A program made the translations under genes and the position numbers. 64,000 nucleotides of DNA from Methanobacterium formicicum DSM 3637 (GTDB lineage: Archaea; Methanobacteriota; Methanobacteria; Methanobacteriales; Methanobacteriaceae), in contig NZ_AMPO01000001.1 of NCBI RefSeq assembly GCF_000302455.1, forward strand, positions 437,001-501,000, written 5' to 3'. Shown piece by piece: positions 24,538 to 37,497 of the stretch. The notes below the pieces were generated by a model that was not told the DNA's origin, did no database searches, and saw only the letters and a program-made list of their open reading frames with translations. Position 1 is the first letter of the stretch. Each line of letters opens with the position of its first letter.

Positions 24538-24900
24538 ATGGATATTGATTGGGGAGCAGTAATCATAGGGTTTATATTGTCCATAGTTTTGGGAGCCGTT
24601 TTTGGTATAATTATTCCCGCAGTGGGTTCAGTTCTCGGTTTACTCATAGCTGGAATGGTAGTGGGCTACATGGTGGGTGGAACTGCAGGTAATGGTATGG
24701 CAAACGGTGCAGTATCTGGTTTGTTTGGTGCCATTGTTCTGTCCATATTAATGCTCATATTCGGTACCCTGATACTGGGGCTTATTGGATTCGCAGCAGC
24801 CACTTTGACTTCACTACTACTGTTTATAGCCTTCTTCGGGGTCATGATCCTAATGGCCATTGGAGGAGCTCTTGGTTCTTTGATCAAAGGAGAAGCTTAA
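24538..24900 (+). CDS. DUF5518-type membrane protein (2)
   Basis: 120 residues, paralogue of the preceding gene: MDIDWGAVIIGFILSI, then VGYMVGGTAGNGMANGAVSG and the C-terminal GGALGSLIKGEA. Four membrane segments. The ATG at 24538 follows AGAGGTGA. It is only 43 bases from the previous gene and probably in one operon. Function is unknown. Confidence 0.75.
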   Translation: MDIDWGAVIIGFILSIVLGAVFGIIIPAVGSVLGLLIAGMVVGYMVGGTAGNGMANGAVSGLFGAIVLSILMLIFGTLILGLIGFAAATLTSLLLFIAFFGVMILMAIGGALGSLIKGEA

Positions 24901-25072
24901 AGCTAGCTAAAAATTTAAAATTATTTTTTTTATTTCTTTATTTTTTTTCACATTTTAGAGCAAACTATATTTTTTTAAAACTCCAAAAAGTATAATAGCG
25001 TTTAAATTGATTATTTAAAACGAATAATAAAGATTACATTGTTCAATAGAGTGGAGTTATGAAGGTAAAATC

Positions 25073-25486
25073 ATGATCGATCAAAAGAATATTCTCATTG
25101 GAACGGTACTGGCAGTGGTACTGGTTGTTGTTTTAGGGATGTTAATCCCATTAATCGGGGGTGTTATTGCCCTGATAGTGGCAGGAATAGTGGTTGGATA
25201 TCTGGTCAACCAGAGTGTAAAGATGGGGGCAATACACGGAGCTTTAATAGGTCTATTCACAGGGATAATATATGTTATAATAATATACGCAGTTTCTGGA
25301 TTCTCACAAAAGATAATTGGGGGCTTAATTATCTACTCCTTAGGTTTCATACCAGTATACATTCTCCTGGGCCTCGGTGGTGGAATCATTGGTTATGTGA
25401 TAAAAGCAAGGCAACATCCTGAAACATTATCGGAAGAAGAGATTCCAGAAGAAATTACTTCTAAAGATAATGATGATGAACTATAA
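25073..25486 (+). CDS. DUF5518-type membrane protein (3)
   Basis: 137 residues, same layout: MIDQKNILIGTVLAVVLVVV, then VGYLVNQSVKMGAIHGALIG, and a Gly-rich last helix. It has an additional acidic cytoplasmic tail (LSEEEIPEEITSKDNDDEL) not present in the neighbours. A 172-base AT-rich spacer separates it from the previous gene, so it may have its own promoter. Confidence 0.72.
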   Translation: MIDQKNILIGTVLAVVLVVVLGMLIPLIGGVIALIVAGIVVGYLVNQSVKMGAIHGALIGLFTGIIYVIIIYAVSGFSQKIIGGLIIYSLGFIPVYILLGLGGGIIGYVIKARQHPETLSEEEIPEEITSKDNDDEL

Positions 25487-25520
25487 CATATAAAAAACCT
25501 TTAAAGACTATCCTTATCTT

Positions 25521-25615
25521 TTTAGGGTTTATCCTTAGTTTTTAGGGTTTATCCTCAGATTTTGGGATTTATCATAGTCTTCAGGATTTATCCCTACTTT
25601 TCAGGATTTATTCTT
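25521..25615. repeat. Degenerate 18-20 bp tandem repeat
   Basis: Five units of the type TTTTTAGGGTTTATCCTTAG follow one another between two DUF5518 genes. The units drift progressively (AGGGTTTATCC, GGGATTTATC, AGGATTTATCC, AGGATTTATTC). Confidence 0.7.
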
Positions 25616-25721
25616 TAACATCTCAAACTTAAATTAAAGACAGGGAAATTAATAAAAACTGGACTTAGAAATAAAAACAGAATAAAACTGGAATAATTCT
25701 AATAGATTAGGAGTGATGTAA

Positions 25722-26114
25722 ATGATAGACTGGAAAGCAGTTGGAGTAGGATCGCTTATAAATGCGGTTTTAACCATTGTGTTAACAATTTCTGTTTTTC
25801 CCCTGTTCTTCATGGGCCCAATAATAGGGGGCCTGGTGGCAACCTATATTGGACGTGGTGAGAAAAAAGACGCACCAGTGGAAGGTGCATTAACCGGCAT
25901 TATCGGCGGACTCATAATAGGAATTCTATTCGTTGCCGGGTTTGGAGCTTTAAGTGCAATAATAGGCCTTATATTTGCTAAAGTAGGTTTAGTGGCCGGT
26001 GCGATGACTCTGATAGCTGGTCTTTTTATCACAGTATTTTCCATATTCCTGGGCGGAGTTCTGGGCACTGTTGGAGGATTTATCGGTGCTGAAATCAGAG
26101 AAAACGGTGGTTGA
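25722..26114 (+). CDS. DUF5518-type membrane protein (4)
   Basis: 130 residues with four hydrophobic segments: MIDWKAVGVGSLINAVLTIV, then ATYIGRGEKKDAPVEGALTG and a C-terminal GGVLGTVGGFIGAEIREN. The N-terminal IDWKAV segment is shared with other family members. GGAGTGATG lies upstream of the ATG. Function is unknown. Confidence 0.75.
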   Translation: MIDWKAVGVGSLINAVLTIVLTISVFPLFFMGPIIGGLVATYIGRGEKKDAPVEGALTGIIGGLIIGILFVAGFGALSAIIGLIFAKVGLVAGAMTLIAGLFITVFSIFLGGVLGTVGGFIGAEIRENGG

Positions 26115-26129
26115 ATTGTTGTAAAAATT

Positions 26130-26147
26130 AATAGGCAATTGCCTATT
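26130..26147. promoter_or_regulatory. 18-bp perfect palindrome
   Basis: AATAGGCAATTGCCTATT begins 16 bases after the stop of the fourth DUF5518 gene. It could fold into a terminator hairpin or be a protein-binding site. Confidence 0.45.
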
Positions 26148-26297
26148 GTTTCAACCTACCAATTATTTTTCAACATTTTTTATTGAATATATCAATCCAA
26201 AGTATTGGATTTTAAAAATAAACCTGATTTTTTTTAATAATATTTTTTAAGGAACTTCTCTTGGATTTTTTTTAAAAAATTTATTTGGAAATAAGAT

Positions 26298-26708
26298 TTA
26301 TTTTAGAATTTCAATGATCCCGGTATCTGCATCAACTTCCACCAAGTCACCGTCCTCTAGACTGTCAAGAACATCCTCTTCCGGCTGGTCAACCATGGGG
26401 ATGCTGGCCATAATGGCTCCAGTGGCGATGATGGGCTCTGCTTCCATGGCAATGATTGCCAGTGGTGCGGTTTTATTTTTAGCCATCTGAAAGATCACGT
26501 AGGATCCCACGGTAGAACCCTTCCCTGATGGGATCACCAGTACCTTGCCACTTATATTCTGCTGGTAAAGTTCATGTTCTCGATCAGTGATATTTCCAGT
26601 CTGGGGATCAACACCACCCAGGAAACTCAAGGGTTCATGAGAGAGGATCACAGCTCCTTTGGCTTGTCCACGTGAAATTTTACGACATTTGATATGATGG
26701 GAAGTCAT
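26298..26708 (-). CDS. Aconitase X swivel-domain protein; phosphomevalonate dehydratase small subunit
   Basis: A 136-residue DUF126/AcnX small-subunit protein: RGQAKGAVILSHEPLSFLGG, the catalytic Ser region VIPSGKGSTVGSYVI, and ADTGIIEI at the end. In archaea this subunit pairs with the AcnX large subunit as phosphomevalonate 5-dehydratase, making trans-anhydromevalonate phosphate for isoprenoid lipids. The large subunit is not in this window, so it must be encoded elsewhere. It is convergent with the DUF5518 cluster. Confidence 0.88.
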   Translation of the reverse strand: MTSHHIKCRKISRGQAKGAVILSHEPLSFLGGVDPQTGNITDREHELYQQNISGKVLVIPSGKGSTVGSYVIFQMAKNKTAPLAIIAMEAEPIIATGAIMASIPMVDQPEEDVLDSLEDGDLVEVDADTGIIEILK

Positions 26709-26819
26709 ATAATTAGTTCCTCTTTTTTTATTTATTTATATCTTTAATTATTTTATTTATTTTATTTATTTTTTCATCGTACTTGGACTTATCAGTCCGA
26801 ATTTATTGTATTAACCATT

Positions 26820-27722
26820 TTATTCAAGTTTTAACTCGATTCCTCCAACAAATGGCCTTAAATAGTTGTATAACAAGGCCATGATGGCGTATAGTATGAA
26901 GATGACTATGAACATACCAATGGTATTTCCTAAGAAGTAACCAAGCCCACCGGGGACATTGCCGGTGGCAAAGTACATAGCCAGTGTTGGTAATGAGAAT
27001 ATGAAGTTCAAAATGGTCATTACCACTGCACTGATAAGAGCCAGGGGAATGGGCTTTATTTTCTTGATTTCAAAGGAGTTATCCTTTATTGTGTTGAATT
27101 TTAATCTTATTCCGCCCATCTTTGGGGCCAGGAAATTGTAAACCAGTGCCATGAGGGCGGTGTATATGAAAGTAAACACAAAAACCAGTATGGGAATTCC
27201 AATTACCATTACCACAATTCCAATCAATCCAATAGCACCTAAACCTTCTAATCCTACCATAGAATTGCTTGTACTGATTGATGCAAGTGCTGCACCCTGT
27301 AAAACCACAACCAGCAATGGGGCAACAATCAATATTATCAGGAAAGTTAAAATGGTATAAATGGAGGATGCCATTAATGATAGAGGGATTACAGGTACTG
27401 ATCGGATTTCTTTCATTTCGACCATTCCCAGCTTAATACCCCCTATCCTGGGCACCAGTAAATTGTAGATGAAAGCCATGAGGAATGAGGTTAAAACGCT
27501 AAACAAAAATGATCCTACAGGTAAAATAATGATAATTGCCACAGATGCAGTCATCAGGAGGCTGCTAATGATGTGGGATTGTGAAGGTAGGAAAACAGCC
27601 ACTGCTCCCAAAACCAGAATTAGTATTAACGCGTAGATGATGCCCAAAACAGCTGATATCGAGGAAGACATCAGAGTGAAGGGGACAATAGCCACAGACT
27701 TTATTTCTTTTAATTCTTCCAT
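26820..27722 (-). CDS. Membrane protein with three tandem DUF3566-like units (A)
   Basis: 300 residues built from three repeats of about 95-110 residues. Each opens with a segment like EIKSVAIVPFTLMSSSI (near 5, 104 and 218) and closes with a helix ending YNLLVPRIGGIKL (near 86, 195 and 285). Each unit has two to three membrane helices. The closing YN...GG.x.L pattern resembles single-unit DUF3566 proteins of bacteria. The ATG at 27722 follows GGAGGTT and is preferred to one 24 codons upstream. Function is unknown. Confidence 0.75.
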   Translation of the reverse strand: MEELKEIKSVAIVPFTLMSSSISAVLGIIYALILILVLGAVAVFLPSQSHIISSLLMTASVAIIIILPVGSFLFSVLTSFLMAFIYNLLVPRIGGIKLGMVEMKEIRSVPVIPLSLMASSIYTILTFLIILIVAPLLVVVLQGAALASISTSNSMVGLEGLGAIGLIGIVVMVIGIPILVFVFTFIYTALMALVYNFLAPKMGGIRLKFNTIKDNSFEIKKIKPIPLALISAVVMTILNFIFSLPTLAMYFATGNVPGGLGYFLGNTIGMFIVIFILYAIMALLYNYLRPFVGGIELKLE

Positions 27723-28037
27723 GTAATTAACCTCCAATTTATAATCATGATAAATATAATTCATCAAAAATTCATATAATAACTTTAATTCCATCTAAAA
27801 CTTTATTCCATCAAATTTCTTATTCTAATCTATTAAGTTATTTCTTAAAATAAGTTATTGATTAATAGATTCACCATAAAAATCGTTTGAAAATATGATT
27901 AAAACAGTTTTCATCTATGATTCCACTTCATTGATTGAATAATCTCAAATTATAATTAATCTCAGATTATAAAATAATTTCAGATTCTCAATGGATAAAA
28001 AGAAATAAAAAAGGGGTTAAAATTAGGTTCATGGCGT
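27723..28037. other. Intergenic region with AATCTCAGATTATAA repeats
   Basis: 315 bases between the two triple-unit membrane genes. Imperfect direct repeats AATCTCAAATTATAATT / AATCTCAGATTATAAAAT / AATTTCAGATTCTC lie near 27941-27990. The remainder is AT-rich with no open frame. Confidence 0.5.
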
Positions 28038-28955
28038 TTATTCCAGTACCAGTTTGATTCCGCCGATTCTGGGCTGTAAGAAGTTGTAGAATACTGTGCC
28101 CAGTGCTACTATAATGAAGTACATTACAAACCAGGATATGGCGTAGGTTATGAGCCAGATTATTGCTAAAACAATGTCTCCAGTCATTATACCCATTATC
28201 AATCCGTATATCGCACCTAAAACTGCCATTACTGCTGATATGGATAGTGCTGCAGGTACCACTGGGATGCTGGTGAGTTCAAAGCCATTGGCTGCTTCGG
28301 CGAATATAAGTTTGAGTCCACCGATCTTTGGTATGATGATGTTGTAGAAGACTGCAAATAATGCGTAGGCAATGAAAGTCATGATGAACATTGCTATAGG
28401 CATTATTATAATCCAGAACAGTGCCCATATGCCAGAAATAGCTGCCATCATTCCTCCGGTAGGTAAAGTAGCGTTGGTAACATTGGTTGCATCTGCAGCT
28501 ACATTGGCTGCAATTGGGATTACTCCACTTGCCAGTGAGAATATAGAACTACCAGCCAGTCCAATGTATAGACCAGTTAAGAATGTTATAAGAGCGACTA
28601 TTACCGAGAGTATCAGGGCGAAAGACACTACTGGGATGGATTTAACTGTTTCTCCTTCCATACCTAGTTTTACACCTCCTAATCTTGGTGCTAAGAGGTT
28701 GTAGAGTAATGCCAGAATAAAGGCATACACGATAGTGAAGAAGAACGAGGTTAAAGGCCATAGGATAATTATCGATAATCCTATCACAGTAATGAAACCA
28801 GCGAAGGCGCTTACGCCTGGTATAATTGCGGCTATTGTTCCGAAGAATAGGATAACAAGGATTGCTGCGATAAATGCTAAAATAGCGTGTATTGAAGATG
28901 TCATTAATGTGAATGGTGCGGCTCGGATGTGTTTAATTTCTTTGATATCGACCAT
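28038..28955 (-). CDS. Membrane protein with three tandem DUF3566-like units (B)
   Basis: A 305-residue paralogue of the preceding gene with the same three-unit layout: unit starts near residues 5 (IKEIKHIRAAPFTLMTSSI), 104 and 227, and closing motifs YNLLAPRLGGVKL (85), YNIIIPKIGGLKL (204) and YNFLQPRIGGIKL (290). Unit 2 carries a longer Ala/Thr/Asn-rich extracellular loop (about 148-168). GGGAGGTGA precedes the ATG. Function is unknown. The tandem pair with conserved motifs suggests a shared role, possibly in the cell envelope. Confidence 0.75.
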   Translation of the reverse strand: MVDIKEIKHIRAAPFTLMTSSIHAILAFIAAILVILFFGTIAAIIPGVSAFAGFITVIGLSIIILWPLTSFFFTIVYAFILALLYNLLAPRLGGVKLGMEGETVKSIPVVSFALILSVIVALITFLTGLYIGLAGSSIFSLASGVIPIAANVAADATNVTNATLPTGGMMAAISGIWALFWIIIMPIAMFIMTFIAYALFAVFYNIIIPKIGGLKLIFAEAANGFELTSIPVVPAALSISAVMAVLGAIYGLIMGIMTGDIVLAIIWLITYAISWFVMYFIIVALGTVFYNFLQPRIGGIKLVLE

Positions 28956-29112
28956 TTTTTCACCTCCCTTTACAATTAGTAAAATATTATTTCTAGTTGG
29001 TGATATATTAATTTTTCGTTTTAAAGGAGTTAAAAGCCATTAAAACGAGCAAAAATAGACTAAATGGAATAAATAAAATAAAAATTAGAAAAAGAAGAAA
29101 TTATTTTGGAAT

Positions 29113-30462
<1,350 letters not shown>

Positions 30463-30792
30463 GTTAAAACTCCTTTAATATTAGTTCCTTAATATTAGTT
30501 CTTTGATGTCATTTTCTAAAAAAATTCATTTCTAAAAAAATCTTTTTATTTTTGAAGCTTCATTCAAATAGAGTAACATCCAAATTTTAAAAAAACTTCT
30601 TCCTTTCAAAAAAACTATTTAATGATTTTAATTTTTTAAACTTATTTTTTTAATTTCTGCAATGAATTGGTGCTGCTAGATAACTCTTATACTTATAAGT
30701 TCCGTCCGATACTCTATATTTTGAGTTTTTACTTTGAATTAATTTTCTAAACTTTCTAAGGTATTGGGGACAGTTAGAAAAAGTAATAGGGT
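30463..30792. other. purB upstream region
   Basis: 330 bases between the Sec61-beta stop and the purB start, both on the minus strand. AT-rich, with the sequence TTATACTTATAAG near 30688 as the most promoter-like stretch. No open frame was identified. Confidence 0.4.
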
Positions 30793-30954
30793 TCAGGAGT
30801 ACGAAAACCTGAGAGCTATGCAGAAAACAGCCAGAATAACGGTCATGATTATAACCTGTTCTGGACTGAGTTTGGGGCCTTTGGTTTCATCTTCAAAGTA
30901 TCTTACCAGGCCCGCCCCACTTGGTGGGAGATATTTCTTTTCTTTCTTTGCCAA
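30793..30954 (-). CDS. Preprotein translocase subunit Sec61-beta (SecG-type)
   Basis: A 53-residue gene with a TTG start and GGTGATCC just upstream. The product MAKKEKKYLPPSGAGLVRYF followed by EDETKGPKLSPEQV and a single C-terminal helix (IIMTVILAVFCIAL) is the archaeal Sec61-beta pattern: soluble Pro/Gly-rich N terminus, then a tail anchor. It is the small subunit of the SecYEG-type protein-conducting channel. Short length and the non-ATG start make it easy to miss. Confidence 0.93.
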   Translation of the reverse strand: MAKKEKKYLPPSGAGLVRYFEDETKGPKLSPEQVIIMTVILAVFCIALRFSYS

Positions 30955-31382
30955 TTGGATCACCATAACAAATTGATCGTGAAATTAATTCACTGATATT
31001 TCATTTATCAAAATCATTTGAAATAAACATCGTTTCTGATTTTAGATTTTATTCTAGATATTTATTCATAATCTATATTTTATTATTCATATCCATGATG
31101 TTCTATTCATACCTATGTTACGCATTACAACCTTATATTTGTGATGGTATCTGGTCATGATTCAGGTGACATTTGGATACAATTGGATGGAAATATATCT
31201 AAGTTTACTGGATTGAAAAACTATAAATTATCTTTAGAACAATAACAATTAGTAGAGCAAGAATAATGTTCGAATGTTATATTGCTTTAATCGTATTTTT
31301 ACTGGAATATAAGGTTTTAATTTAATTAATAAAGATTATTATAGATTTAATCATTGAATATATAAAAAATCAGGGAATTAAC
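30955..31382. other. Divergent Sec61-beta/polC spacer
   Basis: 428 bases of AT-rich DNA with many ATTCATA/TATTCAT-type short motifs near 31065-31110. It presumably holds promoters for both genes. No coding frame or strong hairpin was seen. Confidence 0.4.
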
Positions 31383-34682
<3,300 letters not shown>

Positions 34683-34706
<24 letters not shown>

Positions 34707-34733
34707 ATAGTTCACTGGATGTTATTCATAGAT
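34683..34733 (+). repeat. Direct repeat duplicating the polC 3' end
   Basis: AGTTCACTGGATGT begins both units (34683-34708 and 34709-34733); the first spans the polC stop codon. The units are 26 and 25 bases and stay similar to the end (TGTAGAT versus CATAGAT). Confidence 0.8.
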
Positions 34734-34742
34734 CACTAAAAA

Positions 34743-34773
34743 ATAGTGCACATGTTGTGTTATTGTGCACTAT
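34743..34773. promoter_or_regulatory. 10-bp inverted repeat between polC and nrdD
   Basis: ATAGTGCACA (34743-34752) and its exact reverse complement TGTGCACTAT (34764-34773) are separated by 11 bases. It lies 37 bases after polC and 257 before nrdD in a 323-base spacer. It could be a terminator stem for polC or an operator for nrdD; the rest of the spacer is AT-rich. Confidence 0.55.
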
Positions 34774-35029
34774 CAATAGTGGTTTGGGCTAAATTTTGTT
34801 CACCTCATGTGTTCAATTGAGGGGGAGAATGATGTTATCATGGAAACACTTACCGTTATAAACAGTTTTCACGGATCAGAACAGTTTGGTAATCGAAAGA
34901 ATTTTATAAGATACAAATAGAAATAATATGTAGATTTAAAAACTCTTTCCAGGGGGTCAGGGGAAATTATTACACAAAAATGAATTAATATTATTTTTAA
35001 AATAATTAAATAATTGAGTCGGAGGATAG

Positions 35030-37339
35030 ATGATGAAGGATGCCCGTATTATTGCTGCAATACCAACCAAGGCGGAAAATTGTGTTTTGAAAAATAATGG
35101 GATATTTGAAAAGTTCAGTCATGAAAAGATATTGAAATCCTGTCTTATGGCAGGTGCTCCTCTTTGGGCTGCGGAAAAAATAGCATCTCAGGCCGCTGGT
35201 GCGGCTTATGATGGAGTCACCACCAAGGAAATCAAGATGTGGGTATATGATTCCTTGAAGCGGGTAGAACCACAAGTGGCTGACAAGTATCTAAGAAGCA
35301 ACCAGTTAAGGGTTAGAACAGCACGGGACACCATCGAATCCTTTGACAAGTCCAAAATCGAGAAAACCCTGATTGTAGAAACAGGTGCCAGTCCAGAAAT
35401 CGCGGATAAAATTGCCACCAGTGTTTGGAAAGAGGTTAGAAAACTGGATGTGGAATATTTAACCGCTCCTATGCTAAGAGAAATGGTAAACACCAAACTG
35501 GTTGAAAATGGGCTGGAAACCCTCAGACGAAAGTACACCAGGCTGGGTATACCAGTCTACAACATCACCAACCTCATCCAGAATGGAAGCCGGGACAACG
35601 CCAACATGATCCACAACCCGGAAACAGTACACAAATACGTGGCTGATGAAGCACTTAAGCAATATGCACTCTTGCAAATGCTCCCCAACGAACTGGCTGA
35701 CGCCCATCTGGGTGGAGATATACACATACACGATCTGGAATTCTTCGCGGGCAGACCTATAAACTGCCTCCAGCATGATTTAAGATACTTTATAAGAAAC
35801 GGGCTCAAAGTGGACGGTACTGGTGACCATACTTCAGTGGCAGGACCACCAAACCACATTGAAACTTTGATGAACCACTCTGGAGAGATAATGCTGGCAG
35901 CCCAGCAGAATATGAGTGGTGGACAATCTATGAGTCTCTGGAATGTTTTTGTCGCTCCATTTGCCCATGGACTTCCCTATGAGAAGATCAAACAGGCAGT
36001 GCAGATGTTTATCTACAATCTGAACATGGCATACGCTGCCAGAGGAAGCCAGGTACCATTTACATCCATCAACATGGAATTCACCGTACCAGATTTTTTA
36101 AAAGAGGAACCAGCATATGGGCCTAAAGGTAGACTAGTGGGAACTTATGGTGATTTTGAAGATGAAACCCGCATGTTACAACGGGCCTTCACTGAAGTAC
36201 TACTAGACGGAGATTCTGATGGTAAACCACACCTGTTCCCCAACACAATCTATGCCCTAAGGAAAGAAGTCCTGAAGGATGAATTTGCCGAAGACCTGGA
36301 ACGGGTGCATGAATTATCCTCCAAATACGGTACTGCATACTTTACCAACATGTTACCTAGTTACAGGGGGCAGATGGCCAACTACATGGGATGTAGAACC
36401 TCCCTTTCTGATAACTGGACTGGTGACTGGGATAAGGACTGTTTCCGAACAGGGAACCTGGCCTACGTAACACTGAACTTGCCCAGAATAGCCTATCAAT
36501 CCAAGGATGAAGATGAAATATTCGAGTACTTGGATTCATACTTGCGTCTTTCTGAAGAGGTCCTGATGTTACGTCGTCAGCAGGCAATGGCCTGTCTGGA
36601 TGACTACAACCTGTTACCATTCTTAACCCAGGAACAGGATGGGGAAAGGTATTACAGGGTTGAAAACTCCACGATGACCTTTGGATTTGTGGGATTAAAT
36701 GAAATGCTCCAGTCATTCTGCGGTTCGGGAATCGATGACCCTGATTCGCTTAAATTAGGCCTTAAAGTAGTGGACTATATGAATGGGCGGGCTCAAGAAC
36801 TTAAAAAAGATAATGGCCTTCGTTGGACTATTATTCAGACTCCTGCTGAGTCTACTGCCTACCGATTTGCAATGCTGGATAGGGAGAAATTCGGTAACAA
36901 GGCTATAACGCAGGGAGATTCTGATGCTTATTACTATACCAACTCTTCCCATGCACCGGTGGATACTAGTCTGAGCCTGGCAGAGAAGATCCGTGTTGAA
37001 GAACAATTCCACAGTCGTACTTTAGGTGGACACATCTTCCATGCTTACATGGGAGAATCACACAGTGACCCTGAAGCACTGCTGAGCCTCACTAACAAGA
37101 TAGCCAAAAAATCGGATATAGGTTTCTGGGCATACAGCAGTGCCCTCAGTTTCTGCATAAAATGCAAAACCCTGATGAAAGGATTACAGGATAACTGTGC
37201 TTCATGTGGAGAACAGAAAGAAGTAGAATGGTACGACCGTATCACAGGATACGTCCAGCAAGTGGGTCGCTCTAAATCCGCCAGTGGAGGATGGAATCCT
37301 GGTAAAATGAAAGAGTTAATGGATAGGAGAAGGTATTAA
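35030..37339 (+). CDS. nrdD: Anaerobic (class III) ribonucleoside-triphosphate reductase
   Basis: 769 residues. The N terminus holds an ATP-cone (NNGIFEKFSHEKILKSCL) followed by a second cone-like segment (about 100-180). The catalytic domain includes NITNLIQNGSRDNANMIHNP. The C terminus has a zinc site of two CxxC pairs (CIKC...CASC) and the glycyl-radical loop RITGYVQQVG. It makes dNTPs under anaerobic conditions and needs the radical-SAM activase NrdG, which is not in the window. GGAGGATAG precedes two consecutive ATG codons; the exact one is uncertain. Confidence 0.95.
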   Translation: MMKDARIIAAIPTKAENCVLKNNGIFEKFSHEKILKSCLMAGAPLWAAEKIASQAAGAAYDGVTTKEIKMWVYDSLKRVEPQVADKYLRSNQLRVRTARDTIESFDKSKIEKTLIVETGASPEIADKIATSVWKEVRKLDVEYLTAPMLREMVNTKLVENGLETLRRKYTRLGIPVYNITNLIQNGSRDNANMIHNPETVHKYVADEALKQYALLQMLPNELADAHLGGDIHIHDLEFFAGRPINCLQHDLRYFIRNGLKVDGTGDHTSVAGPPNHIETLMNHSGEIMLAAQQNMSGGQSMSLWNVFVAPFAHGLPYEKIKQAVQMFIYNLNMAYAARGSQVPFTSINMEFTVPDFLKEEPAYGPKGRLVGTYGDFEDETRMLQRAFTEVLLDGDSDGKPHLFPNTIYALRKEVLKDEFAEDLERVHELSSKYGTAYFTNMLPSYRGQMANYMGCRTSLSDNWTGDWDKDCFRTGNLAYVTLNLPRIAYQSKDEDEIFEYLDSYLRLSEEVLMLRRQQAMACLDDYNLLPFLTQEQDGERYYRVENSTMTFGFVGLNEMLQSFCGSGIDDPDSLKLGLKVVDYMNGRAQELKKDNGLRWTIIQTPAESTAYRFAMLDREKFGNKAITQGDSDAYYYTNSSHAPVDTSLSLAEKIRVEEQFHSRTLGGHIFHAYMGESHSDPEALLSLTNKIAKKSDIGFWAYSSALSFCIKCKTLMKGLQDNCASCGEQKEVEWYDRITGYVQQVGRSKSASGGWNPGKMKELMDRRRY

Positions 37340-37497
37340 TCTTCTTATCCCAATCTTTTTTCTTTTTAGTTTTTAATTTCAGTTTTTAAATTATTTTTCA
37401 GATTTTTCAAAATAGGGTAAAATCTCATTTATTGAGTAAAATCTTTCTAAATAGTTTTAAAAAAAGAATAGATGTGTATATTTAGATTTTAAAATAA

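Noticed and set aside
30764..30976. 70-codon plus-strand frame
   Set aside because: It is antisense to the Sec61-beta gene, which is well supported on the minus strand.
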